Assembly: GCA_005882155.1 (NCBI GenBank)
Contig: VBCQ01000454.1
Location: 1 to 5,003, forward strand
Reading direction: 5' to 3'
From: Betaproteobacteria bacterium
Lineage (GTDB): Bacteria; Pseudomonadota; Gammaproteobacteria; Burkholderiales; Burkholderiaceae_C
Length of the DNA: 5,003 nucleotides
The position numbers and the translations under genes are program-made. The notes under the pieces are model-generated. The model saw only the letters and a list, made by a program, of their open reading frames with translations, made no database searches and was not told where the DNA came from. How positions within the stretch are numbered: the stretch's first letter is position 1; each line of letters begins with the position of its first letter. Below are positions 1-5,003 of this stretch, piece by piece.

Positions 1-1
1 G

Positions 2-1555
2 TCGTGGTATCTCGACGTCAACGGCAAGTACCGCGTCAGCGACAAGCTGTTCATCAGCGGCCAGGCCGGCACGACGCGCGGACTCGGCGACACGCCGGGC
101 GACCTGGGCTACGAATCCAACCTGCCCAACGGCGGGCTGAACTACCTGATGCACGGCATCTCGGGTCCGGCGAACGTCTCCTTCCCCGGCATCGACACCG
201 CGGACTACAACGCCGCGACGCTGGCCGGTGCGTGGTGGGCGGTCGTGAAAGTCGTCGACAAGGAGAGCTACGCACAGGCCGATGCGGAATGGGCACTCGA
301 TCGCGGCATCGTCGAATCGGCGAAGTTCGGGGTTCGATTCGCTGACCATTTGCGCCAAGTGCACTACCCGAACAACGGCGGCTGCGGGTTCGGGAATCCA
401 GACCCAGCCTTTGCGTGTAATGGCACCGCGCCCTGGGACGGCGCGTTGTACCCGTCGAACTTCGGGCGTGGCTTCGGTGCAGGCCCCGGCTTCTTTCCGC
501 CGATGTGGATCCAGAACCCGAATACTGTTCGAGACTTCATCTATTCGCACGGGTCCACGACCGAGCCGTACTGGCCGGGCGAATTCTCGGTCAGCGAGAA
601 AACCGCGGCGGTCTATGCGATGGCCAATCTCGCGGGCCCGAAGTGGCGCGGCAACGTCGGCGTGCGATTCGTTCACACCAAGCAGCTCGTTCACTACAAC
701 GTCCCCGGTGACACCATCGTCTCGCCGAACTTCGGCGACTACACGCCAGTGACCGACAACCGCAGCTACAACGATGTGCTGCCGAGCGCGAACCTGAGGT
801 TCGATCTGGCGAAGGACCTGGTGTCGCGCGTGTCGGTGGCGCGCACGATGACCCGACCCGACTACAGCGCGCTGGCCGGTGCGATCACGAGCCTGGACAA
901 CATCACGCTGTCGGGCCGTGGCGGCAACGTCAATCTGAAGCCGGTTCGATCGACCAACTACGACGCGACACTCGAGTGGTACTTCGCGCCGAAGTCGCTG
1001 CTGTCGGCCGGCGTGTTCTACATGGACATGTCGTCGTACGTCGGCTTCGGCACGTCGAAGCAGATGCTTGCCAACACGAATCACGGCGGCGCGATCGAGG
1101 AGTTCACGATCACCGCGCCGATCAACGTGAAGGCGAAGAACAAGGGCTTCGAGCTCGGCTACCAGCAGGCGCTCGGCGCAGGCTTCGGCGCGGCGGCCAA
1201 CTACACCTATGCCAACGGCAAGGACTCGGACGGTGCGGGGCTCGTCGGCTCGTCCAAGCACACCTACAACGTCGAGGGCTACTACGAGAACGACGTCTTC
1301 AGCGTGCGCCTCGCCTACACCTACCGCTCGGACTACCTCGTCGGCCTCGATCGCTCGACCACACAGTACGAAGCCGGCGTCGGCAACCTCGCAATGTCGG
1401 CCAGCTACAAGCTCAGCGACCGCTTCTCGCTGCAGTTCGACGCGCTCAACCTGAACAACCCGGTGCTCAGGTACTACGGCGACAACAAGGACCAGCCGCG
1501 CGCTTTCTATTCGAACGGACGCCAGTTCTTCTTCGGTGTGCGGGCGGCGTTGTGA
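2..1555 (+). CDS. TonB-dependent receptor, C-terminal part (5' end outside window)
   Basis: This is an outer-membrane, TonB-energised receptor for uptake of a bulky nutrient. The frame is open from base 2 to the TGA at 1553-1555, giving 517 residues. The whole plug and signal peptide are missing, so only the beta-barrel is seen. Numbering from base 2, barrel strands with alternating polar and aromatic residues run throughout. Conserved TonB-Xanth-Caul (TIGR01782-like) stretches include YNDVLPSANL near 256-265, RTMTRP near 281-286, and GNVNLKPVRSTNYDATLEWY near 308-327. The C-terminus FFFGVRAAL resembles a terminal barrel strand, although it ends in Leu rather than the usual aromatic residue. 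A long segment around 50-200 is rich in Gly, Pro, Trp and Asn and looks like extracellular loops; it has a Cys pair at about 128 and 139. The gene is followed after 16 nt by nagX, suggesting one operon and an amino-sugar substrate (inference). Family assignment is secure; substrate is not. Confidence 0.93.
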   Translation, partial: SWYLDVNGKYRVSDKLFISGQAGTTRGLGDTPGDLGYESNLPNGGLNYLMHGISGPANVSFPGIDTADYNAATLAGAWWAVVKVVDKESYAQADAEWALDRGIVESAKFGVRFADHLRQVHYPNNGGCGFGNPDPAFACNGTAPWDGALYPSNFGRGFGAGPGFFPPMWIQNPNTVRDFIYSHGSTTEPYWPGEFSVSEKTAAVYAMANLAGPKWRGNVGVRFVHTKQLVHYNVPGDTIVSPNFGDYTPVTDNRSYNDVLPSANLRFDLAKDLVSRVSVARTMTRPDYSALAGAITSLDNITLSGRGGNVNLKPVRSTNYDATLEWYFAPKSLLSAGVFYMDMSSYVGFGTSKQMLANTNHGGAIEEFTITAPINVKAKNKGFELGYQQALGAGFGAAANYTYANGKDSDGAGLVGSSKHTYNVEGYYENDVFSVRLAYTYRSDYLVGLDRSTTQYEAGVGNLAMSASYKLSDRFSLQFDALNLNNPVLRYYGDNKDQPRAFYSNGRQFFFGVRAAL

Positions 1556-1558
1556 GCC

Positions 1559-1562
1559 GGAA
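1559..1562 (+). promoter_or_regulatory. Weak ribosome binding site for nagX
   Basis: GGAA lies 9 nt before the GTG at 1572, just after the receptor stop codon. It is a weak Shine-Dalgarno match, but it favours GTG 1572 over the alternative GTG at 1536, which would overlap the receptor gene by 20 nt and add 12 residues not resembling the family N-terminus. Translational coupling to the upstream receptor could compensate for the weak site. Confidence 0.4.
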
Positions 1563-1571
1563 TCGAACGCG

Positions 1572-2762
1572 GTGAAGTCGATCAACGCGCTGCGCTCGGG
1601 GCGCGTTCTTTCGATCGACGCGTTTCGCGGCATCACGTTTGTCGCGATGATTTTCGTCAACGAGCTCGGCGGCGTCAGCGACATCACGCGCTGGCTCAAG
1701 CACATGCCGGCCGACGCCGACGCGATGAGCTTTCCGGACATCGTGTTTCCGGCGTTCCTCTTCATCGTCGGCATGGCGATCCCGTTCTCGCTCAACGCTC
1801 GCATCGCCAGCGGCGACGATGCATGGCAGCTGCAAAAGCACGTCGTGTATCGCGCGCTCGGCTTGATCGTGATGGGCGTCTTCATGGTCAACGCCGAGGC
1901 GGGCTTCAATGCGGCGGCGATGCCGATCTCGATTCACGTGTGGTCGCTGCTGTTCTATGCCGCGGCATTCCTCATCTGGGGCGTGTTCCGTTTCGAGAAC
2001 CCGAGAGTCACCCGTGCGTTGCGCGTTACCGGCCTGCTGCTGATCGTCGCACTCGCCGCGGTGTATCGCGGCGGCGATGGCACGGGGTGGATGACGCCGC
2101 AGTGGTGGGGCATTCTCGGCCTGATCGGCTGGGCCTACTTCTTCTGCTGCGAGTTCTATCTGCTGTCGCGCGGGCGGCTGTGGGGCTTGCTCGCTGCGCT
2201 GGTGTTTTGCGTCGCGTACTACGCGGCGGCTCACCGCGGCGGACTCGAGTCGTCGTGGCATTGGCTGTTCAGCCAGGAGGCGCATGCCGCACATTCGCAA
2301 ATCGTGCTCGCCGGCATCGTCTGTGCGCTGATCTTCTTCGACGCCGAGCGGCCCGACCGCGAGCGCCGCCGCTTCATCGAGGCGGCGCTGCTCGGCGTCG
2401 TCCTCGTGGTTGCCGGCTTCGCGTTGCGGCCGGTTTTCGGCATCTCGAAGATCTACGCGACACCGAGCTGGTGCCTGTATTGCGCGGCGATTTGCGTTGC
2501 GACCTTCGCGTTTCTCTACGCGCTGATCGAGATCCGTCAACGTGTCCGCTGGACGCGGCTCGTCGAGCCGGCGGCGTCGAATCCGCTCGTCACTTATCTG
2601 CTGCCGTTCGTGGTCGAGGCGACGCTCGAACTGCTCGGCTTGGAGCTTCCGGCGATTCTTCGCCAAGGGGCGGCCGGACTCGTGTGGGCGGCGCTCTATG
2701 CGGCGCTGATCGTGTGGATCGTTTCGCGCCTCAACCGACGCGGGGTCCGACTCAAGCTGTGA
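1572..2762 (+). CDS. nagX: NagX-type DUF5009 inner-membrane protein (HGSNAT-like acyltransferase/transporter family)
   Basis: This is a 396-residue polytopic inner-membrane protein of the DUF5009/COG4299 family, related to heparan-alpha-glucosaminide N-acetyltransferase. In proteobacterial N-acetylglucosamine loci, members are called NagX; their exact role (sugar transport or transmembrane acetyl transfer) is not firmly established. Family hallmarks are the N-terminal SIDAFRGITFVAMIFVN (14-30), a His at 44 followed by FPDIVFPAFLFIVGMAIP (54-71), KIYATPSW (293-300) and NPLVTYLLP (337-345). His44 occupies the place of the proposed acetyl-carrying His269 of human HGSNAT by my reading of the motif. 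I count about 11-12 hydrophobic segments, near 17-34, 54-74, 91-107, 117-138, 150-164, 178-198, 203-219, 243-256, 269-285, 300-320, 337-355 and 367-384. The GTG start was chosen because family similarity begins within a few residues and no ATG is available upstream. It sits 16 nt after the receptor stop, consistent with co-transcription. Confidence 0.87.
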   Translation: MKSINALRSGRVLSIDAFRGITFVAMIFVNELGGVSDITRWLKHMPADADAMSFPDIVFPAFLFIVGMAIPFSLNARIASGDDAWQLQKHVVYRALGLIVMGVFMVNAEAGFNAAAMPISIHVWSLLFYAAAFLIWGVFRFENPRVTRALRVTGLLLIVALAAVYRGGDGTGWMTPQWWGILGLIGWAYFFCCEFYLLSRGRLWGLLAALVFCVAYYAAAHRGGLESSWHWLFSQEAHAAHSQIVLAGIVCALIFFDAERPDRERRRFIEAALLGVVLVVAGFALRPVFGISKIYATPSWCLYCAAICVATFAFLYALIEIRQRVRWTRLVEPAASNPLVTYLLPFVVEATLELLGLELPAILRQGAAGLVWAALYAALIVWIVSRLNRRGVRLKL

Positions 2763-2772
2763 CGCGGCGCCA

Positions 2773-2796
2773 CGAGCTCACGCAGCGTTGAGCTCG
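2773..2796. terminator. Hairpin at the convergent nagX / gntR junction (possible bidirectional terminator)
   Basis: A perfect 8-bp inverted repeat, CGAGCTCA (2773-2780) and TGAGCTCG (2789-2796), has an 8-nt loop. It starts 10 nt after the nagX stop and spans the stop codon and last codons of the convergent regulator. There is no T-tract on either strand, so it is not a canonical intrinsic terminator. It could stall or stabilise the two convergent transcripts, or be chance in GC-rich DNA. Confidence 0.35.
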
Positions 2797-3518
2797 GCGA
2801 TGAAGTCGTAGCGATCGCCGCGGTAGAACGACTGCGACAGCTCGATCGCCCGGCCATCGCGCAGATAGCCCAGACGCTCGACCAGCAGACCCGCGTCGCC
2901 TTCCTTGCCTTCGAGCAGCTTGGCCTGCTCGGCGTTGAGCAGCAGCGCGCGCAGCCGCTGCAGCGCGCGCACAGGCCGGTTGCCGACTTTCTCGAGTGCC
3001 GCATACAACGAGTCGGTCACGCTTTCCGGCGACGGCAGCGCTGAGGCGACGACAGTCGCGAACTCGATCGCCATCGGCGCGCTGTCGGCGAAGCGCAGCC
3101 GGTGGAATCGATACACCAGCGCGCCGGGACTCAGCGCCAGGCGCAGCGCCTCTTCGGGATTGACCGTGCCTTCGGCGCGCTTGAGCCACACGCTGTGCGG
3201 GTGCCGGCCACGCGCGCGCATGTCTTCCGAGAACGACGTGAGCTTGCCGAAGTTCTTGTCGACATGGTTGGTGATGAAGTTGCCCGAGCCTTGGCGGCGC
3301 ACCAGCCAGCCTTCTTGCGCGAGCCCTTCGATCGCGCGGCGAACAGTGATTCGCGAGACGGCGAAGTCCTCTGCGAGTTGGCGCTCCGAGGGCAGCGCAT
3401 CGTCGGGTCCGAGCAGGCGCTTGTCGATGGCCTCGCGCACGGCGCGCTGCAGCTGCTGGTACAGCGGCAGGCTCAGGTTCGGGTCCAGCGGCTTGAGGAC
3501 CTGGGCGAGTGAGGTCAT
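2778..3518 (-). CDS. GntR/HutC-family transcriptional regulator (UTRA domain; NagR/NagQ/DasR-like)
   Basis: This 246-residue regulator has an N-terminal winged helix-turn-helix at about residues 17-83 (PLYQQLQ, then LPSERQLAEDFAVSRITVRRAI at about 42-63, then the wing GWLVRRQGSGNFI). A UTRA effector domain follows at about 95-240, with SFSEDMRARG, a VYRFHRLRFAD stretch and the conserved FYRGDRYDF near the end. HutC-subfamily proteins usually bind small metabolites, and the NagR/DasR group binds amino-sugar phosphates. The length is normal for the family. The ATG at 3518 is the only plausible start, because an in-frame stop lies 12 codons upstream (3552-3554) with no other start codon between; no good Shine-Dalgarno precedes it. 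It is divergent from a receptor gene and convergent with nagX. Control of the receptor and of itself, through TGGYA sites in the 374-nt upstream region, is inferred. NagQ or NagR is the likely name, but the ligand is unproven. Confidence 0.9.
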   Translation of the reverse strand: MTSLAQVLKPLDPNLSLPLYQQLQRAVREAIDKRLLGPDDALPSERQLAEDFAVSRITVRRAIEGLAQEGWLVRRQGSGNFITNHVDKNFGKLTSFSEDMRARGRHPHSVWLKRAEGTVNPEEALRLALSPGALVYRFHRLRFADSAPMAIEFATVVASALPSPESVTDSLYAALEKVGNRPVRALQRLRALLLNAEQAKLLEGKEGDAGLLVERLGYLRDGRAIELSQSFYRGDRYDFIAELNAA

Positions 3519-3574
3519 GCGGGGTGCTCGGGTTGCGTCGAAACCGCGAACTCAATGAGCGCGGCGCAGCATCT

Positions 3575-3620
3575 TGCCATCAGTGTTAACCATACCAGTT
3601 CAATACATGGCAGCGTACCA
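3575..3620. promoter_or_regulatory. Regulator-proximal operator candidate cluster
   Basis: Four copies of TGG(T/C)A lie within 46 bp, 57-102 nt upstream of the regulator start codon. Three read on the minus strand (3575-3579, 3593-3597, 3616-3620) and one on the plus strand (3608-3612). The last two form a near-palindrome, TGGCAGCGTACCA (3608-3620), with TGGYA arms separated by 3 bp. DasR/NagR-type GntR proteins bind dyads with TGGT half-sites (known for the DasR site, core TGGTCTAGACCA). This makes autoregulation plausible, but the spacing differs by one base from that consensus. Confidence 0.45.
3589..3597 (-). promoter_or_regulatory. Possible extended -10 element for the GntR gene
   Basis: On the minus strand this reads TGGTATGGT, a TGn-extended -10 with hexamer TATGGT (4 of 6 matches to TATAAT). 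No convincing -35 lies 16-18 bp upstream. The resulting leader would be roughly 65 nt. It contains one of the TGGTA copies, so a protein bound there would block it. This is a weak prediction. Confidence 0.25.
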
Positions 3621-3706
3621 CTTCCCCGGCGCCTCCGACGCTGCGCCACTGCCTCCCTCCGCTGCGAGACAGGGTTTTCCTTGTGGTGATTCTACCGAGA
3701 ACGGCC

Positions 3707-3735
3707 TTGCAAACAGCTTGGATTGGTAGCATAGT
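3707..3735 (+). promoter_or_regulatory. Candidate sigma-70 promoter for the second receptor gene
   Basis: TTGCAA (3707-3712, 4 of 6 to TTGACA) is followed by a 17-bp spacer and CATAGT (3730-3735, 4 of 6 to TATAAT). Transcription would start near 3742, giving a leader of about 150 nt. The -10 and the start region lie inside the phased TGGYA array, the expected arrangement for a repressor site. The match is moderate only. Confidence 0.35.
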
Positions 3736-3770
3736 GGCATCTAGTGGTAGCGTATTGGTACGCACTGGCA
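3722..3770 (+). repeat. Helically phased TGG(T/C)A direct-repeat array
   Basis: Five consecutive plus-strand copies of TGG(T/C)A start at 3724, 3735, 3745, 3756 and 3766. The spacings are 11, 10, 11 and 10 bp, averaging 10.5 bp, one turn of B-DNA, so all copies face the same side of the helix. The two bases before each TGG vary (AT, AG, AG, AT, AC). A degenerate sixth copy (TTGCG at 3775-3779) continues the phase. The array overlaps the predicted -10 and start site of the receptor gene. Cooperative binding by the adjacent GntR/HutC regulator is the natural inference, though that family normally uses inverted rather than direct half-sites. Confidence 0.6.
3750..3763. promoter_or_regulatory. 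Dyad GCGTA-TTGG-TACGC within the array
   Basis: A perfect 5-bp inverted repeat, GCGTA (3750-3754) and TACGC (3759-3763), with a 4-bp centre, lies between two TGGYA copies. The sequence TGGTACGC of this site recurs inverted at 3613-3620 upstream of the regulator. It may be the true dyad operator inside the direct-repeat array, but short dyads are common by chance. Confidence 0.35.
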
Positions 3771-3786
3771 GCAGTTGCGATTTCTT

Positions 3787-3871
3787 GGAGGGATCCTCCG
3801 CTCGAGCCACATGGGGGTGGCGAGCGGGCTCAGGTCCTGCGTCGTAAACGGGCCGATGCTCTTCGGGGCCC
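3787..3871 (+). other. Structured leader of the second receptor gene
   Basis: Three inverted repeats lie in the predicted untranslated leader. They are GGAGG/CCTCC (3787-3799, 3-nt loop); GCTCG-AG-CCAC paired with GTGGCGAGC (3800-3825, 9 bp with a 2-nt bulge and 6-nt loop); and GGGCC/GGCCC (3850-3871, 12-nt loop). The first hairpin contains a GGAGG that would otherwise resemble a ribosome binding site. None has a T-tract, so these are not obvious terminators. I do not recognise a riboswitch class. They may affect mRNA stability or translation, or simply reflect GC-rich sequence. Confidence 0.3.
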
Positions 3872-3878
3872 AAATATC

Positions 3879-3885
3879 AAAGAGG
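3879..3885 (+). promoter_or_regulatory. Ribosome binding site of the second receptor gene
   Basis: AAAGAGG ends 7 nt before the ATG at 3893. The good match and spacing fix this start, which is also immediately followed by a well-formed signal peptide. Confidence 0.7.
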
Positions 3886-3892
3886 CAGACAG

Positions 3893-5003
3893 ATGAAGAT
3901 ACAACGAACACCCATCGCATCGGCGGTCGCGCTGCTCCTGATGGGCGCCTTCTCGGCGCAGGCGCAGCAAGCGGTGCCTGCGCCGGCGCCCGCTGCATCG
4001 GCACCGGCCGCCCGACCACCGACGACGAAGCTGGAGACAGTGGTCGTCACCGGGATACGCGGAGCGTTGGAGCAGTCGCTGAATGTCAAGCGCAATGCCG
4101 ATTCGCACATCGACGTCATCACCGCCGAAGACATCGGCAAGATGCCCGACAAGAACGTGGCCGACTCGCTGGCGCGCATTCCGGGCGTGACGATCAGCTC
4201 GGCGAGCGCGAATGAAGGCGGCTTCGACGAGAACGATCGCGTCAGCATGCGCGGCACCAATCCGAGCTTGACGCAGACACTGATCAACGGGCACGGCGTC
4301 GCGTCGGGCGACTGGTTCGTGCTGAACCAAGTCGGCCTGGTCGGGCGCAGCGTGAGCTACTCGTTGCTGCCGTCGGAGCTGGTGAGCCGCGTCGAGGTGC
4401 ACAAGAGCCCGCAGGCCTATCTGCCGGAGGGCGGCGTGGCCGGCACGGTCGACATCATCACGCGCAAGCCGCTCGAGTTCCGCAAGTCGCTCACGCTCGA
4501 GGCGCAGGTGGGCGCGGTCTACGCCGAGCTGCCGAAGAAGACCGATCCGCAAATCAGCGCGCTGGTGGCATGGAAGAACGAAGCCAACACCTTCGGCCTG
4601 ATGGTTCAGGCATTCTCCGAGAAGCGGCACCTGCGGCGCGACGGACAGGAGATCCTGGGTTACGGCCAGATCTCGCCGACGAGCAAGATCGTGGTAGGTC
4701 AGACGGGCGGTGTGGCGGGCACGCAAAGCGGCCCGCATCCGGATTTGGCCAACATCTACTACCCGGTGTTGCTCGGCTCGGCTTTCTTCGAGCAGGAACG
4801 CAAGCGTGATGGCGGGCTGATCGACATCCAGATCGCGCCGTCGAGCGGCATCAGCTTGGATCTGAGCGCGTTCTCGTCAAAGCTAAAGGCCGCAAATTAC
4901 AACCGCAATTTCCTGATGTGGGGCAGTTCGATCATCGGCTTTGACCAGGCTCCGGAAAACGGATACCTCGTGCGCAACGGGACGCTGGTGTCGGCGAACT
5001 TCC
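3893..5003 (+). CDS. TonB-dependent receptor, N-terminal part (3' end outside window)
   Basis: This is an outer-membrane TonB-dependent receptor; 370 residues are present and the frame is still open at the right edge. The signal peptide is MKIQRTPIASAVALLLMGAFSAQA, with an AQA cleavage motif giving a mature start at about residue 25. A Pro/Ala-rich linker (27-43) and a TonB box-like ETVVVTG (48-54) follow. The plug domain (about 60-195) has ITAEDIGKMPDKNVADSLARIPGV (76-99, read in two parts), RVSMRGTNPSLTQTLINGH (116-134), SYSLLPSELVSRVEVHKSPQ (155-174) and EGGVAGTVDIITRKPL (179-194). These are hallmarks of the large TonB-Xanth-Caul receptors, usually 800-1000 residues. Barrel strands begin after about 198. 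The gene is divergent from the GntR regulator, and its promoter region carries the phased TGGYA array, so substrate-responsive control is likely. An amino-sugar or chitooligosaccharide substrate is inferred from the neighbouring nagX. Confidence 0.94.
   Translation, partial: MKIQRTPIASAVALLLMGAFSAQAQQAVPAPAPAASAPAARPPTTKLETVVVTGIRGALEQSLNVKRNADSHIDVITAEDIGKMPDKNVADSLARIPGVTISSASANEGGFDENDRVSMRGTNPSLTQTLINGHGVASGDWFVLNQVGLVGRSVSYSLLPSELVSRVEVHKSPQAYLPEGGVAGTVDIITRKPLEFRKSLTLEAQVGAVYAELPKKTDPQISALVAWKNEANTFGLMVQAFSEKRHLRRDGQEILGYGQISPTSKIVVGQTGGVAGTQSGPHPDLANIYYPVLLGSAFFEQERKRDGGLIDIQIAPSSGISLDLSAFSSKLKAANYNRNFLMWGSSIIGFDQAPENGYLVRNGTLVSANF

Larger units (their letters stand above)
3519..3892. 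other. Divergent intergenic control region
   Basis: This 374-nt stretch lies between the start codons of the divergent regulator and second receptor gene. I find no credible gene in it. It has a regulator-proximal motif cluster (3575-3620), a middle part from about 3621 to 3706 in which I recognise nothing, a promoter plus phased repeat array (3707-3770), and a leader with several hairpins (3787-3871) ending in a good ribosome binding site. TGG(T/C)A occurs nine times over both strands: plus-strand starts at 3608, 3724, 3735, 3745, 3756 and 3766, and minus-strand copies at 3575-3579, 3593-3597 and 3616-3620. Random sequence of this length would give roughly one or two. Confidence 0.8.

Noticed and set aside
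1536..1571. Upstream GTG (1536) as the nagX start
   Set aside because: It would overlap the receptor gene and add residues unlike the family N-terminus; the GTG at 1572 has a modest ribosome binding site and leads directly into the conserved region.
1467..2666. A 399-codon open frame on the minus strand opposite nagX
   Set aside because: Its product is a low-complexity mix of Arg, Ala, Glu, Asp and His with no recognisable domain, typical of the antisense shadow of a GC-rich gene. The plus-strand frame encodes an unmistakable membrane protein family.
2942..2971. Direct repeat GCAGCGCGCGCA at 2942-2953 and 2960-2971
   Set aside because: The repeat is in frame (18 bp apart) inside the regulator gene and encodes a helical segment with repeated Arg-Ala-Leu; codon bias explains it.
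3850..3871. GGGCC/GGCCC hairpin as an intrinsic terminator before the second receptor
   Set aside because: The stem is only 5 bp, the loop is 12 nt, and no T-tract follows; the sequence after it is A-rich and leads into the ribosome binding site.
3775..4215. A plus-strand open frame starting in the leader and overlapping the receptor start in another frame
   Set aside because: It lacks a ribosome binding site, its product is not protein-like, and the receptor frame at 3893 has a good ribosome binding site and signal peptide.
3830..4738. A 302-codon open frame on the minus strand opposite the second receptor
   Set aside because: Its Arg/Ala/Leu-rich composition has no domain and it lies opposite a clear signal peptide and plug domain; it also crosses the divergent leader. 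It is a shadow of the receptor gene.

Overview
The window is GC-rich proteobacterial DNA with tightly packed genes. It reads as part of a carbohydrate-scavenging locus, most likely for N-acetylglucosamine or chitin-derived amino sugars. Two large TonB-dependent receptors of the TonB-Xanth-Caul type, a DUF5009/NagX-type membrane protein and a GntR/HutC regulator together are typical of Xanthomonadales, Caulobacterales, Alteromonadales and some Burkholderiales. The sequence alone does not settle the genus. I lean weakly to Burkholderiales or Xanthomonadales.

Layout, left to right. (1) Bases 2-1555, plus strand: the C-terminal 517 residues of a TonB-dependent receptor whose start lies outside the window. 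(2) Bases 1572-2762, plus strand, 16 nt downstream: a 396-residue polytopic membrane protein (NagX, DUF5009, related to heparan-alpha-glucosaminide N-acetyltransferase), almost certainly in the same operon. (3) Bases 2778-3518, minus strand, convergent with nagX: a 246-residue GntR/HutC regulator with a UTRA ligand-binding domain. The 15-nt gap and the regulator's last codons hold a small hairpin. (4) Bases 3519-3892: a 374-nt divergent control region, less GC-rich than the genes. It holds nine copies of the pentamer TGG(T/C)A counting both strands. Five of these are plus-strand direct repeats phased at 10-11 bp over the probable promoter of the next gene. (5) Bases 3893-5003, plus strand: the first 370 residues of a second TonB-dependent receptor, with signal peptide, TonB box and plug domain, running off the right edge.

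Inferred working model: the receptors carry an amino-sugar oligomer or monomer across the outer membrane using TonB energy. NagX acts at the inner membrane on the sugar, either as transporter or as acetyltransferase. The GntR/HutC regulator senses a sugar phosphate and controls the divergent receptor gene, and probably its own gene, through the TGGYA sites. The substrate is inferred from family context; no catabolic enzyme (nagA, nagB, kinase or hexosaminidase) lies inside the window.

Nothing here is a plainly new system. The most unusual element is the helically phased TGGYA array in the regulator-receptor intergenic region. I found no tRNA, rRNA, CRISPR array, insertion sequence or integrase.
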